Shown: one piece after another, positions 19,387-28,810 of the stretch | Layout: every line of letters starts with the position of its first letter | How positions within the stretch are numbered: the first letter of the stretch is position 1 | NCBI RefSeq assembly: GCF_014646355.1 | Contig: NZ_BMNH01000003.1 | Span: 1 to 64,000 of the forward strand | Length of the DNA: 64,000 nt | Direction: 5' to 3' | Source: Nonomuraea cavernae | GTDB lineage: Bacteria; Actinomycetota; Actinomycetes; Streptosporangiales; Streptosporangiaceae | Notes under the pieces: model-generated | Databases searched by the model: none | Told to the model about the DNA's origin: nothing | The model's input: only the letters and a program-made list of their open reading frames with translations | Program-made: the position numbers and the translations under genes

Positions 19387-19682
19387 GTGGCCAGCCTACT
19401 GTGATCATTGTGAGCGCTGACGGGAGGCAGGGTCCGTGGGGTGCGGGGTGTGACGTGGGAAGGGTGAGCCCTGATCTTCCGGAAACGGGGACAAGTGTCG
19501 GCAGAAGGCCGCAGGATAGAGTTTGTACGGCTTGTGGCATTTGAGTGGCATGTGAGACGGGTGGGGTCGTACACTCTCGGAGTTCCGTGATCTCTGCGTG
19601 ACCTTGCCGCGACACAAGTCCGCTTTCTTGAGATTCTTGAGGTTCTCAGGGGTTGGAGAGGTAGGGGGGTAACGGGGGAGTC

Positions 19683-21245
19683 ATGGTGGCCCAAGGGACG
19701 ACGCTGGCGGGGCGGTATCGCCTGGATACCCGCATCGGCGCCGGCGGCATGGGTGAGGTGTGGAGAGGCGAGGACATCGTCCTGGCCCGCACCGTCGCCG
19801 TCAAAGTGCTGCTCCCGGGCCGCATGGATGATCCCGGTTTCGTGGCGCGCTTCCAGGCTGAGGCGCGGGCGATGGCGACGATCAACCATCCGGGTGTGGT
19901 GGACGTCTACGACTACGGGGTGAGCGGCGACACCGTCTACCTGGTGATGAAGTTCGTCGACGGTGAGCCGCTCGACAGGCTCCTGGCCCGCCTGGGCAGG
20001 ATCCCTCCGCAGCCCGCGATGGAGCTGATCGCGCAGGCGGCCTCGGCGCTGCAGGCGGTCCACGATCGGGGGATCGTGCACCGCGACGTGAAGCCGGGCA
20101 ACCTGTTAGTCCAGCGTGACGGCACGCTGGTGCTGACCGACTTCGGCATCGCCCGTTCCGACCTGGCCAACAAGCTCACCGACGCGGGCATGGTGCTCGG
20201 CACCGCCGCCTACTGCGCGCCGGAGCAGGCCGAGGGCGCGCCGGTGACACCCGCCGTCGACATCTACGCGCTCGGCGTGGTCGCGTACGAATGCCTCGTG
20301 GGCCAGCGGCCGTTCGACGGTGACAGCGCGGTCACGATCGCGCTCAAGCACATCCGCGAGGCGCCGCCACCCCTGCCGGCCGAGGTGCCGCCGCCGGTGC
20401 GCGCGCTGGTCGAGTGCGCGCTGTCGAAGGACCCGGCACGGCGCTACCCGACGGCCAAGACGATGAGCGAGGTGGCTCGCCAGATCGCCGCAGGCGAGGT
20501 GCCCGCCGCGTTGCCGCCGTCCACCGGAGCCACGATGGCGCCGCCGATGGCGGCCTACCAGACCGGTGCTCACCAGACCCCCTCCGACCACGCCACGGTG
20601 GCCGGGCCCAGGCAGGGCGGCAGGCGTGCGGCCAAGGGCTCCCGCAGGGGCGGGCTGGTCGCCGGGATCGCCGCCGCGGTGGTGCTCGGCCTGGGCGCGG
20701 GCGCGGTGGCCCTGACGGGCATGCCCGCGGGTGAGGAGCCGGCTCCGACGATGACCACGTCCGACGTCGGCGCGACCGGGAAGATCAAGACGCCCACCAC
20801 GTCGCGGACCAAGCACACTCCCACGATCAAGCCGTCCAAGCAGGTGCCCACCATCCGGCAGGAGCCCGAGCCCGGCCCCGAACAGACCCAGGAGCCGACC
20901 CGTACTCCAACCCCCACGCGCACGCCCACGCCGTCCACCGACGCGTCGCCGTCCCCGTCACCGAGTCCCAAGCCGGTCGTGAAGAGGGAGGTGCCGCGCG
21001 TGGTGGAGATGCCCTACCCCGAGGCGCAGAGGCTCATCAGCGCCGCCGGCTTCAAGATCCAGATCGACGACCAGACGCGGGGCGAGGTGCCTCTCGAGTG
21101 CCTCAAGGTCGGGCAGTCGTTCCCCAACGGGGGGACGAAGCTGGACATCAAGCAGAAGGTCAAGCTGGTCCTCATCCCCGCTGGGGCGTGCCCCTCGGCC
21201 ACCCCCACCCCGACCGTCACCCAGACGGCCGGGAAGCAGCAGTAG
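19683..21245 (+). CDS. transmembrane Ser/Thr protein kinase with C-terminal PASTA-like domain
   Basis: A 520-residue Hanks-type kinase. Gly-rich loop GAGGMGEVW, Lys41, catalytic HRDVKPGN (Asp135), DFG (Asp153) and APE-like APEQAEG are intact. A linker leads to a transmembrane helix at about 324-346, then an extracellular Thr/Pro-rich stalk and one PASTA-like module (about 440-500, RVVEMPYPEAQRLISAAGF). Such PknB-type kinases sense cell-wall fragments. ATG 19683 follows GGGGGAG. The 296-nt region upstream is non-coding; it carries two GTGGCAT repeats near 19537-19555. Confidence 0.92.
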   Translation: MVAQGTTLAGRYRLDTRIGAGGMGEVWRGEDIVLARTVAVKVLLPGRMDDPGFVARFQAEARAMATINHPGVVDVYDYGVSGDTVYLVMKFVDGEPLDRLLARLGRIPPQPAMELIAQAASALQAVHDRGIVHRDVKPGNLLVQRDGTLVLTDFGIARSDLANKLTDAGMVLGTAAYCAPEQAEGAPVTPAVDIYALGVVAYECLVGQRPFDGDSAVTIALKHIREAPPPLPAEVPPPVRALVECALSKDPARRYPTAKTMSEVARQIAAGEVPAALPPSTGATMAPPMAAYQTGAHQTPSDHATVAGPRQGGRRAAKGSRRGGLVAGIAAAVVLGLGAGAVALTGMPAGEEPAPTMTTSDVGATGKIKTPTTSRTKHTPTIKPSKQVPTIRQEPEPGPEQTQEPTRTPTPTRTPTPSTDASPSPSPSPKPVVKREVPRVVEMPYPEAQRLISAAGFKIQIDDQTRGEVPLECLKVGQSFPNGGTKLDIKQKVKLVLIPAGACPSATPTPTVTQTAGKQQ

Positions 21246-21250
21246 CCTCG

Positions 21251-22897
21251 TCAGACGCCCGTGGTGGTGCGGGGGTAGGCGATCTGCGGGTCGGTGGCGA
21301 TGTTGACCAGGTAGGGGATCCCGGAGTCGAACGCGCGGCGGAGCGCCGGCCCGATCTCCGACGGCTTGGTGACCAGCTCGCCACCGCCGCCGAGCGCCGT
21401 CACCACCTGGTCGTAGCGGCACTGCGGCTGCAGGTCGGCGGCCACGTCGTAGCCGTACAACATCTGCATCGGGTGCTTCTCCAGCCCCCAGATGCCGTTG
21501 TTGCCGCAGATCATGACGACGGGAAGTCGGTGGCGCACCAGCGTGTCGACGTCCATCAGCGAGAATCCCGCCGCGCCGTCGCCCAGCAGCAGCACCACCT
21601 GTGACGACGGCCTGGCCAGGCGGGCCGCGATCGAGTAGCCGAGGCCGGTGCCAAGGCAGCCGTAGGGGCCCGGGTCGAGCCAGTTGCCCGGTTGCCTGGG
21701 CTCGACGTACTTGCCCGCGTAGGAGACGAAGTCGCCGCCGTCGCCGATGACCACGGCGTCCTCGGCGAGCACCTTGCCCAGCTCGCCGTAGATGCGCATC
21801 GGGTGGATCGGGTCGCTGTCGGAGGCCAGCAGCTCGGCGTCGCCGGCGATGGCGGCGGCGGCCGTCTCGGCCAGCCTGCTCACCCAGTCGGCGTACCGCG
21901 CCGGCTTCACGCCGGCCTCACCGCAGGCGGTGCCGAGGCTCCAGAGCACCACGGACAGGTCGCCGGCGGCGGAGGCGACCGGCTGCATGTGCGTGGCCAG
22001 CTGCGACGGCGCGTCGGCCAGGTGCACCACCTTGGCCAGCGGGGCGCCCTCCTTGCCGCCGAACCAGCCGTAGCCGAGGCGGAAGTCGAGCGGGGTGCCC
22101 ACCACGATGACCAGGTCGGCCTGGGCGAAGGCGACGCCGCGGGCGCGGGTGACGAGCAGCTCATGGCCGGCGGGCAGGATACCGCGGCCCTGGCCGTTGG
22201 GGATGACCGGCAGCCGAAGGCTCTCCGCGAAGTCGCGGGCGGCCTCCTCGGCGCGGTCCATCCACACGTCGGAGCCGTAGACGAGCACCGGCCGCTCGGC
22301 CTCGGCGATCAGCCGGGCGATGTCGCGCAGCGCGTCGGTGTCGGGCTCCAGGGGCGACGGCGACTGCGTCTGGACCTCGTGTACGGCCGACGGGGCGAAC
22401 AGGTGGTCCATGTAGAAGTCGAGGAAGACCGGACCCCGATGCGGCGCCACGGCCGTGCGGAAGGCCGACTCGACGTCCTGGCTGATCGACTCGGCGCCGC
22501 TGGAGGTGAACGCCAGCTTGGTGATCGGGGCGAGCAGCGGCGGGTGGTCCATCTCCTGCAGGGCGCCGCTGCCCCAGCGGGACTGCGGCGCGCGGCCGCC
22601 CATGACCACCACCGGGGAGCCGTTGAAGTGGGCCGTCGCGACACCGCTGACCCCGTTGGTGATGCCGGGCCCGGCGGTCAGGACGGCCAGACCGGGTTTC
22701 CTGGTCAGCCGGGCCGTGGCCTCGGCGGCGAACACCGCGCTCTGCTCGTGGCGTACGTCGAGGATGCGCATCTCCTCGTGCACGGCCCCGTCGTAGAGCG
22801 GGAAGACGTGACCTCCGGAAAGGGTGAACATGGTTTCGACGCCATAGGCCTTGGACACGGCGACGGCGGCGTCACCGGCGTGCTTCGCAGACTCCAT
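21251..22897 (-). CDS. thiamine-diphosphate enzyme, acetolactate synthase-like
   Basis: A 548-residue ThDP-dependent protein with the three usual domains: N-terminal Pyr domain with the activating Glu (RHEQSAVFAAEA), central Rossmann-like domain, and C-terminal PP domain with GDGAAGFS...NN for Mg-ThDP. It is close to the IlvB-like paralogues of actinobacteria, which lack an adjacent regulatory subunit; a role in acetolactate synthesis versus 2-oxoacid or oxalyl-CoA chemistry cannot be decided. It is convergent with the kinase gene, 5 nt apart. Confidence 0.85.
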   Translation of the reverse strand: MESAKHAGDAAVAVSKAYGVETMFTLSGGHVFPLYDGAVHEEMRILDVRHEQSAVFAAEATARLTRKPGLAVLTAGPGITNGVSGVATAHFNGSPVVVMGGRAPQSRWGSGALQEMDHPPLLAPITKLAFTSSGAESISQDVESAFRTAVAPHRGPVFLDFYMDHLFAPSAVHEVQTQSPSPLEPDTDALRDIARLIAEAERPVLVYGSDVWMDRAEEAARDFAESLRLPVIPNGQGRGILPAGHELLVTRARGVAFAQADLVIVVGTPLDFRLGYGWFGGKEGAPLAKVVHLADAPSQLATHMQPVASAAGDLSVVLWSLGTACGEAGVKPARYADWVSRLAETAAAAIAGDAELLASDSDPIHPMRIYGELGKVLAEDAVVIGDGGDFVSYAGKYVEPRQPGNWLDPGPYGCLGTGLGYSIAARLARPSSQVVLLLGDGAAGFSLMDVDTLVRHRLPVVMICGNNGIWGLEKHPMQMLYGYDVAADLQPQCRYDQVVTALGGGGELVTKPSEIGPALRRAFDSGIPYLVNIATDPQIAYPRTTTGV

Positions 22898-23007
22898 GCG
22901 GGGAACCTACCAACCCGTCACGCGGGTAAACAGCCCGCCAAGCTCCGCCGGCTCTTCGGCGGCCCACCGGCGGTCCACCCGCCATCCATCGGCAGCTCAT
23001 CGGCAGC

Positions 23008-23781
23008 TCATCGGCAGCAGAGGAAGATGTCCCCGTCCGGTGTCGACGCGGTGATCTTCCTCGGCGACTCCTTGTCGGTCAGCACGTCGGCGTCGACCTG
23101 CAGGGCGTCGGTCGTCACGTCGTAGGTGAGCTCAGGCGGCACGATGACGTGCACGTCGCCCGCGGCCCTGGCGACCGCCCGCAGGTCGGACGGCGAGGCG
23201 TGGAACGACAGCAGCACCGTGGCCGAGCCCACCTCCACGTCGACGTGGTCGCCGGTCAGCCCGTCGGCGTGGACGTCGCCCGTGCCGCTGCGGATCCGGA
23301 GGTCGCCCCGCGCGCCGGTGACGCGCACCAGGCCGGAGGCCGAGGTCGCCCGGATGTCGCCCCGGAGCTCGGTCAGGTCGAGCCGGCCGTTGACGGTCGT
23401 GGCCTCGAGGTCCGTCTCGGGGGGCATGTACAGGGTGTAGTCGGCCTCGCAGAGCGGCGGATCGAACCGGTCGGAGCCGGGGCAGACCGCGCTCAGCTTC
23501 AGGGTGCGTCCGTCCCAGTCCTCGGAGACCGCGGGCTTCTCGGCCGACCAGCGCAGCGAGCGTTCGAGCACGAGCTCGCCCGCCTCGCCCGGCAGGACCT
23601 GCAGGCTCACGTTGCCCCGCTCGGCGTCGAGCCGGAGCTTGGACAGGGCGAAGGGAATGGACCGGCGGGTCGACTCCTGCGGTGGCTTGGCCTTGGCGAA
23701 CCCGTGCCACATGCCGATGGTGAACGCCATCAGGGTGAACGCCGTCGTCACGGCTCCCAGCACCAGCCAGACCTTCCTCAT
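23008..23781 (-). CDS. membrane-anchored DUF4097-type beta-strand repeat protein
   Basis: A 257-residue protein. An N-terminal hydrophobic segment (about 5-25) anchors it; the rest is a series of short beta repeats with alternating Val/Asp/Gly (ATTVNGRLDLTEL, TSASGLVRVTG, RSGTGDVHADG) typical of the DUF4097 putative adhesin-like fold. It ends with CC near the C-terminus. It overlaps the response-regulator gene by 4 nt, so it is the last gene of the two-component operon and may be its sensor accessory or target. Confidence 0.8.
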   Translation of the reverse strand: MRKVWLVLGAVTTAFTLMAFTIGMWHGFAKAKPPQESTRRSIPFALSKLRLDAERGNVSLQVLPGEAGELVLERSLRWSAEKPAVSEDWDGRTLKLSAVCPGSDRFDPPLCEADYTLYMPPETDLEATTVNGRLDLTELRGDIRATSASGLVRVTGARGDLRIRSGTGDVHADGLTGDHVDVEVGSATVLLSFHASPSDLRAVARAAGDVHVIVPPELTYDVTTDALQVDADVLTDKESPRKITASTPDGDIFLCCR

Positions 23782-24434
23782 GCCGAGCTCCTGACCTTGA
23801 GGAAACGCAGCACGGCCAGCACCCGCCGGTGGTCGCCCTCGGCCGGGGGCAGGTCGAGCTTGGTGAAGATGTTGCCGATGTGCTTGCCGACGGCTCCCTC
23901 GCTGAGGACCAGCTCCTGGCCGATGCCGGCGTTGGAGCGGCCCTCGGCCATCAGCTTGAGCACCTCGCCCTCCCGAGGTGTCAGCCGGTCCAGCGGGTCG
24001 CTGTGGCCGCGCAGCAGCAGCTGGGCGACCACCTCCGGGTCGAGCGCGGTGCCGCCCGCCGCCACCCGGCGCAGCGCGTCCATGAACTCGGCCACGTCGG
24101 CCACCCGGTCCTTGAGCAGGTAGCCGACGCCGCCGCCGGTCGCCGAGGCGAGCAGCTGGGCCGCGTAGCGTTCCTCCACGTACTGCGACAGGACCAGCAC
24201 GGCCAGGCCGGGGCGCTGGCGGCGCAGCACCAGCGCGGCCCGCAGCCCCTCGTCGGTGTGGGTGGGCGGCATCCGCACGTCGGTGACGACCAGCTCGGGC
24301 TGGTGCTCCTCGGTGGCGCGCAGCAGCCCCTCGGCGTCGGCCACGGCCGCCACCACCCGCATGCCGGCCGCGTCGAGCAGCCTGATCAGCCCCTCGCGCA
24401 GCAGCACGGAATCCTCGGCAAGAACTACTCGCAC
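23778..24434 (-). CDS. LuxR-type response regulator
   Basis: A 218-residue NarL-family regulator. The receiver domain has the acidic pocket (AEDS), the phosphoacceptor Asp in VVTDVRMPP, the conserved Ser in LSQY and Lys in LLKDR. The LuxR helix-turn-helix is LTPREGEVLKLMAEGRSNAGIGQELVLSEGAVGKHIGNIFTKL (about 150-195). It pairs with the adjacent histidine kinase (10-nt overlap). In this family the RR commonly controls membrane-stress genes. Confidence 0.93.
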   Translation of the reverse strand: MRVVLAEDSVLLREGLIRLLDAAGMRVVAAVADAEGLLRATEEHQPELVVTDVRMPPTHTDEGLRAALVLRRQRPGLAVLVLSQYVEERYAAQLLASATGGGVGYLLKDRVADVAEFMDALRRVAAGGTALDPEVVAQLLLRGHSDPLDRLTPREGEVLKLMAEGRSNAGIGQELVLSEGAVGKHIGNIFTKLDLPPAEGDHRRVLAVLRFLKVRSSA

Positions 24435-25585
24435 GGCAGGTCCACCTCGATCGTCGTCGGCCCGCCGAACGGGCTGGTCAGCCGCAGGGTGCCGTCCACC
24501 GAGCGGATCCGCTGGGACAGGCCGCGCAGCCCGGTGCCGCTCGCGAGCGTGGCCCCGCCGCGGCCGTCATCGTGGACGAGCAGCCGTAACCGGTCGCCCT
24601 CGCGTCGTACGGTCACCTCGGCCCGGGTCGCCGCGGCGTGCTTGGCGATGTTGGTGAGCGCCTCGGACACGGTGAAGAACGCCACCGCCTCGATCGTGGG
24701 CGAGGTGCGGCGCTCGATGTCGACGCGCAGGCGTACCGGAAGGGGGGCGCGCGCCGCGATGCCGGAGAGCGCCGCGTCCAGGCCCTGGTCGTTGAGGACC
24801 GCCGGGTGCAGGCCGCGGACGAAGTCGCGCAGCTCCTTCAGCGCCTGCTTGGCCTCCTCGTGCGCCTGCTCGATGGCCACGCGGGCGGGCTCGGGCAGGT
24901 CGGTCAGCGTGGCGCGGGCCAGCCCCAGGTTCATCGCCAGCGAGACGAGCCGCTGCTGGGCGCCGTCGTGCAGGTCGCGCTCGATGCGGCGGCGCTCGGC
25001 GTCGGCCGCGTCGACCATCCCGGCGCGGCTCTCGGTCAGCGTCTCGATGCGCCGGCCCAGCTCGTCACGGCTGGGTTCGAGCATCGCGCGCGCCACCGCC
25101 AGGTCGAACGAGGCCATGGCCCGGGCCAGGATGGGCGCCAGCAGCAGCAGCGTCGCCCCGATCAGGAAGTAGACGGCGGCCACGACCGGATTTCTGAGGT
25201 CGAAGGTGAACTCCAGTGGCCGCGGCTGCAACGCGGGCTGCGCGAACCCCGTCAGGCCCACCACGGATCCGCCCCACGCGCCGGCCACGAGCAGCGCGCC
25301 CAGACCGCTCACCACGGGGCAGAGCAGGTGGTAGCCGATCTGCCGCCAGGTGCTCGGGCTGCGCCAGGAGGCCGGTGACGGCAGCGGCGGGATGCGGGCG
25401 CCGAGGAAGGCCGCGAACCGGGAGCGTTGCACCCGGGTGAACCACGGCACGCCGCGGCGCAGCATGGGCGGAGCCACGGCCAGCATGAGGGTCAGGCCGG
25501 CGAGGACCGCGGCGACCAGGGGACCGGTCATCACGTGCGCGGTGTCCTGCCAGGCCCGTGCCGACCACGGACGGGGGACTTTCAT
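24425..25585 (-). CDS. HisKA_3 sensor histidine kinase
   Basis: A 386-residue sensor kinase with about four transmembrane segments in the first 180 residues. The dimerisation helix carries the phosphoacceptor His in RRRIERDLHDGAQQRLVSL. The HATPase domain has N-box SEALTNIAKHA and G-box DDGRGG/GTGLRGL. The ligand is unknown; no large extracellular loop is present, suggesting a membrane-borne signal. It is first in the kinase-regulator-DUF4097 operon. Confidence 0.92.
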   Translation of the reverse strand: MKVPRPWSARAWQDTAHVMTGPLVAAVLAGLTLMLAVAPPMLRRGVPWFTRVQRSRFAAFLGARIPPLPSPASWRSPSTWRQIGYHLLCPVVSGLGALLVAGAWGGSVVGLTGFAQPALQPRPLEFTFDLRNPVVAAVYFLIGATLLLLAPILARAMASFDLAVARAMLEPSRDELGRRIETLTESRAGMVDAADAERRRIERDLHDGAQQRLVSLAMNLGLARATLTDLPEPARVAIEQAHEEAKQALKELRDFVRGLHPAVLNDQGLDAALSGIAARAPLPVRLRVDIERRTSPTIEAVAFFTVSEALTNIAKHAAATRAEVTVRREGDRLRLLVHDDGRGGATLASGTGLRGLSQRIRSVDGTLRLTSPFGGPTTIEVDLPCE

Positions 25586-25662
25586 GTCTCAACCGTATTG
25601 AGCGGCGGGTGATCCGCGACATGGGCTTGGTGTGCGGCTGCCGGGTGGGGCTAGCCCCACCC

Positions 25663-26631
25663 TCACAGCGGCGGCACCGACCATCCCCGCTCGCGAAACA
25701 GCGGGGCGTGCTCGGCGTTGACGTACAGCCGGTCCTCCGGGTTGGGGACCCGGAAGTAGCTCTGGGGGTGCAGCAGCTCCCTGCCGTCGTCGGACAGGTC
25801 GAGCACGTAGCGGTCGGGCGCCCGGCGTTGCGCCAGGAAGCGCAGCTCGAACGGCAGCAGGGCGAGCGGGTTCGCGGGGGTCCACAGGCCGAGGCCGCTC
25901 TCGCGGGCCCGTCGCACCGCGTGCCTGGCCCGCCCGAGTGCCCCGGCCTCGGCGATCCGGCGGGCGCCGCCGGGCGCCGGCACCGCGTCTGCCACCCGTC
26001 CCTCCTGGCGGACGAACGGGTCGACGTTGGGCCAGATGAAGTACGGCAGCACGTGGCCGGCCGCGAGCAGCCGCTCGTTGTAGGGGTCGGGCCGGGGCTT
26101 GTCCCGTTGCTCGCGGTTGACGTAGCAGAGCAGCCGGCCGTACCTGTCGAGGACCTCGTGCGCGAAGGCCAGCCTCAGCTTGAACGTGCTCTCGGTGTGC
26201 CCCTGCTCGGTGAGGTCGCCGCTGATCATGTCCCTGAGCGCCTGGGTGGCGGGCGCCGCGTGCGCGGCGTGGTTGGCCGCCGCCGCCGGGCCGAGCCTGG
26301 ACGCCAGGTGACCGTGCAGGGCGGTGCGCAGCGTGAGTTCCGGAAAGCCCTTGGCGAACGGGTCCGTCAGGAACGTCGTCCAGGCGGGATGCCCGATGGC
26401 GGTGAAGCCCTTGGGGAAGTCGGGGAAGTCAGGGTTGCGGGGCAGTTCGAAGCTCACCTCGGGCGCGTCGACGCCGAGCAGCCGGACGCCGAAGTTTCCG
26501 TCGGCGGCGATGTTGATCGTGTCGCCGTCGTGCACGATCCGTTCGACCGGCTGGGCCACGCCGTTGCGGCGGGCGAGGAGGCCGTGGCCCACCATGATGC
26601 CGGGTACGGGTTGTTCGATCGCCTTTGCCAT
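25663..26631 (-). CDS. staphylococcal nuclease-like (TNase) domain protein
   Basis: About 322 residues. The segment VHDGDTINI...VRLLGVDAPE matches the thermonuclease active site (Asp, Arg, Asp, Glu positions), but the domain is interrupted by long insertions and the second conserved Arg is uncertain. LDRYGRLLCYVN is the other typical TNase strand. There is no signal peptide. The start may be ATG 26631 or 26661. The gene is flanked by divergent and unrelated genes. A nuclease function is inferred. Confidence 0.65.
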   Translation of the reverse strand: MAKAIEQPVPGIMVGHGLLARRNGVAQPVERIVHDGDTINIAADGNFGVRLLGVDAPEVSFELPRNPDFPDFPKGFTAIGHPAWTTFLTDPFAKGFPELTLRTALHGHLASRLGPAAAANHAAHAAPATQALRDMISGDLTEQGHTESTFKLRLAFAHEVLDRYGRLLCYVNREQRDKPRPDPYNERLLAAGHVLPYFIWPNVDPFVRQEGRVADAVPAPGGARRIAEAGALGRARHAVRRARESGLGLWTPANPLALLPFELRFLAQRRAPDRYVLDLSDDGRELLHPQSYFRVPNPEDRLYVNAEHAPLFRERGWSVPPL

Positions 26632-26732
26632 GCCTGCATCATCACCCCATCGCGCCAACAAGTCCCGATATATCTGAACGAATCCGCAGCACCGGACATC
26701 TCACCTGTTGTTGCCACTATGGGGAGGTTCTG

Positions 26733-27314
26733 ATGTTCCAGATGGGACTGGCCGTGGTCACGGCGGCCGCGATGCTGGGCGGCGGGAGCGGGCTGCCGAA
26801 GGGCCTGCTGTTCATGGAGTCGCACCCCCCGGCCAAGGCGTGGGAGACGTACCGGACGAGCGACTCCACCAAGCGGCAGATCCAGCTCAACCCCTGCTTC
26901 CGCAAGAAGGCGTGGGACACCGGCCGGATCGCGGCGCGGACGGTCACCTACAGCTCCGAGGACCGGATGAAGTACGAGCAGTTCGTCGTCTACAAGAACG
27001 TGCGGCAGGCGAAGCAGGCGATGCGCGGGCTGCGGGCCGAGCTGGCGCGCTGCGCGGACGTGGGCAAGGGCTATCACCGCTACCGTTACTTCACCAAGCC
27101 GGTCGCCGTGGGCGACGAGGGGCTGCGGGCGGGCGGCCTCTTCTTCGAGAACGGCGAGCACGCCGTGGCGGTGCGCAGAGGGGCCGCGGTCTACGTCGTC
27201 GGCGAGTCGGCCGTCCCGACCAGGAGCCTGCCCATCAGGAAGTTCCGCGGACTGATCGCCCAGGCGGAGAAGATGACGGTCAAGGTCTGCCGCCTCCCCA
27301 GGGCGGCCTGCTGA
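26733..27314 (+). CDS. exported protein of unknown function
   Basis: A 193-residue protein with a short hydrophobic N-terminus (about 3-20) that may be a signal peptide. The body has two early-to-middle Cys (LNPCFRK, ARCADV) and two late Cys (VKVCRL, AAC end), suggesting disulfides outside the cell. GGGGAGG lies 5 nt before ATG 26733. I do not recognise the family; the layout resembles small PknH-sensor-like or lipoprotein-like actinobacterial exported proteins. Confidence 0.65.
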   Translation: MFQMGLAVVTAAAMLGGGSGLPKGLLFMESHPPAKAWETYRTSDSTKRQIQLNPCFRKKAWDTGRIAARTVTYSSEDRMKYEQFVVYKNVRQAKQAMRGLRAELARCADVGKGYHRYRYFTKPVAVGDEGLRAGGLFFENGEHAVAVRRGAAVYVVGESAVPTRSLPIRKFRGLIAQAEKMTVKVCRLPRAAC

Positions 27315-27332
27315 CCCGGGTGGGCGGCGACG

Positions 27333-28055
27333 TCAGCGCGCGAGCCTGAGCGTCCTTCTGAAGTCGGCGGGGTCGAACGCGCCTCCCAAGGTGGCGGCCA
27401 GCCCTCTGCGCGCCTCGGCGGCGAACTCGGCCGCGTCCAGCGCCCCTGAGCCCGCGGCCAGCGCGCCCGCCAGCGGACGCGCGGCCAGCATCTCCAGATC
27501 GGCCACGTTGCTCCGCTCGGCCGGGCCCGGCTCGGCGGGCCACGACCCGATCACGACTCCGGCCAGGTCGAGCCCGCGGTTGGCCATCGCCTCCAGGGTG
27601 AGCGCGGTGTGGTTGAGAGTGCCCGCCCCGGCCCGGACGACGACCAGCAGCTGCGCGCCGATCGACCGGGCCAGATCGGCCACGGTCGCCCCGTCCTCGT
27701 CGAAGCGCACCAGCAGCCCGCCGGTGCCCTCGACCAGCACCAGCCGGTTGCTCTCGGCCAGCTCCGCGACCAGCTCGGCCGCCCGGGACAGCGACACGGG
27801 CGGCGCGCCCGTCGCCCTGGCCGCCGCGGCGGGCGACAGCGCCGCCGGGTGGCGGGCCAGCTCGAAGGTGGTCGTCACCCCGGACAGCCGGATCACCTCG
27901 TCGACGTCACCGGGCCGGCCGGCCGGCACCCCGGTCTGCGCCGGCTTGACCACGGCCACGCTGGAACCCCGCTGGCGGGCCAGCGCCGCCACGGCGGCGG
28001 TCACGACCGTCTTGCCGACCCCGGTGTCAGTGCCGGTGACGATGAGAACGCTCAC
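27333..28055 (-). CDS. bioD: dethiobiotin synthetase
   Basis: A 240-residue P-loop enzyme closing the ureido ring of dethiobiotin from 7,8-diaminopelargonate, CO2 and ATP. The P-loop GTDTGVGKT is at residues 8-16, KPAQTG follows, and VEGTGGLLV is the Mg/ATP site. It starts with GTG 28055, 35 nt after the GntR gene, on the same strand. No bioA or bioB is visible; a truncated bioF lies upstream of the GntR gene. Confidence 0.92.
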   Translation of the reverse strand: MSVLIVTGTDTGVGKTVVTAAVAALARQRGSSVAVVKPAQTGVPAGRPGDVDEVIRLSGVTTTFELARHPAALSPAAAARATGAPPVSLSRAAELVAELAESNRLVLVEGTGGLLVRFDEDGATVADLARSIGAQLLVVVRAGAGTLNHTALTLEAMANRGLDLAGVVIGSWPAEPGPAERSNVADLEMLAARPLAGALAAGSGALDAAEFAAEARRGLAATLGGAFDPADFRRTLRLAR

Positions 28056-28090
28056 CTGACCAGCCTAGACACCGGTGTCCCGGCCCGGGG

Positions 28091-28810
28091 TCACGGCCGG
28101 CGCAGCCGGGTGACGAACTTGTAGCGGTCGCCGCGGTAGAGGGACTGGGCCCATTCGACGGGGTGGCCGTCGGCGTCGAAGGCGTGGCGGGTGAGCAGCA
28201 GCATGGGCAGGCCGACGTCGACGCCCAGGGCCTTGGCGTCGTAGGGGGTGGCGAGCACGGTCTCGATGATCTCCTCGGCGTCCGTGAGCCGCACGTTGTA
28301 GGCGTTGTGCAGCGTCTCGTACAGCGAGGAGTGCACCTCCAGCTCCCGGCGCAGCCTGGGGAAGCGGCGCGCGGACAGGTGGGTGGTGTCGATGGAGACG
28401 GGCTCGCCGTTGGCCAGCCGCAGCCGGTGGATGCGCAGCACCCGGCCGCCGGGGTTGATGGCCAGTCGCCGGGCCAGCGCCTCGTCGGCGGTGATGTAGC
28501 CGATCTCCAGGATCTTGGTGTCGGGTTCGAGACCGGCGGTGCGCAGGTCGCCGATGTAGGAGGTCAGCTGCAGCACCTGCGCCACCTTCGGCTGGGCCAC
28601 GAACGTGCCCTTGCCCTGGATGCGCAGCAGCCGCCCCTCGACGACCAGCTCGGTCAGCGCCTGCCGGACGGTGGTGCGGGAGGTCTCGAACTTCACGGCC
28701 AGCGCCCGCTCGGGGGGCAGAGCGGTGCCGGGGGACAGGCTCTTGGTGAGCTCCAGCAGGCTGCGCTTCACGTCGTAGTACTTCGGTACGCGAGGGCCGT
28801 CGTCCGTCAC
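28091..28810 (-). CDS. GntR/HutC family transcriptional regulator
   Basis: A 239-residue regulator with an N-terminal GntR winged helix ([27 protein letters not shown]) and a C-terminal UTRA effector domain ([11 protein letters not shown] to end). Its GTG start overlaps the TGA of the bioF remnant (GTGA), and bioD follows 35 nt downstream. It was therefore once translationally coupled inside a bioF-gntR-bioD unit and may regulate biotin synthesis. UTRA regulators more often sense sugar phosphates (DasR-type), so this is an inference from position. Confidence 0.9.
   Translation of the reverse strand: MTDDGPRVPKYYDVKRSLLELTKSLSPGTALPPERALAVKFETSRTTVRQALTELVVEGRLLRIQGKGTFVAQPKVAQVLQLTSYIGDLRTAGLEPDTKILEIGYITADEALARRLAINPGGRVLRIHRLRLANGEPVSIDTTHLSARRFPRLRRELEVHSSLYETLHNAYNVRLTDAEEIIETVLATPYDAKALGVDVGLPMLLLTRHAFDADGHPVEWAQSLYRGDRYKFVTRLRRP

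Noticed and set aside
22988..23020. Three near copies of ATCGGCAGCTC around the stop of the DUF4097 gene
   Set aside because: Short slippage-type repeat at the 3' end of the gene, no array structure.
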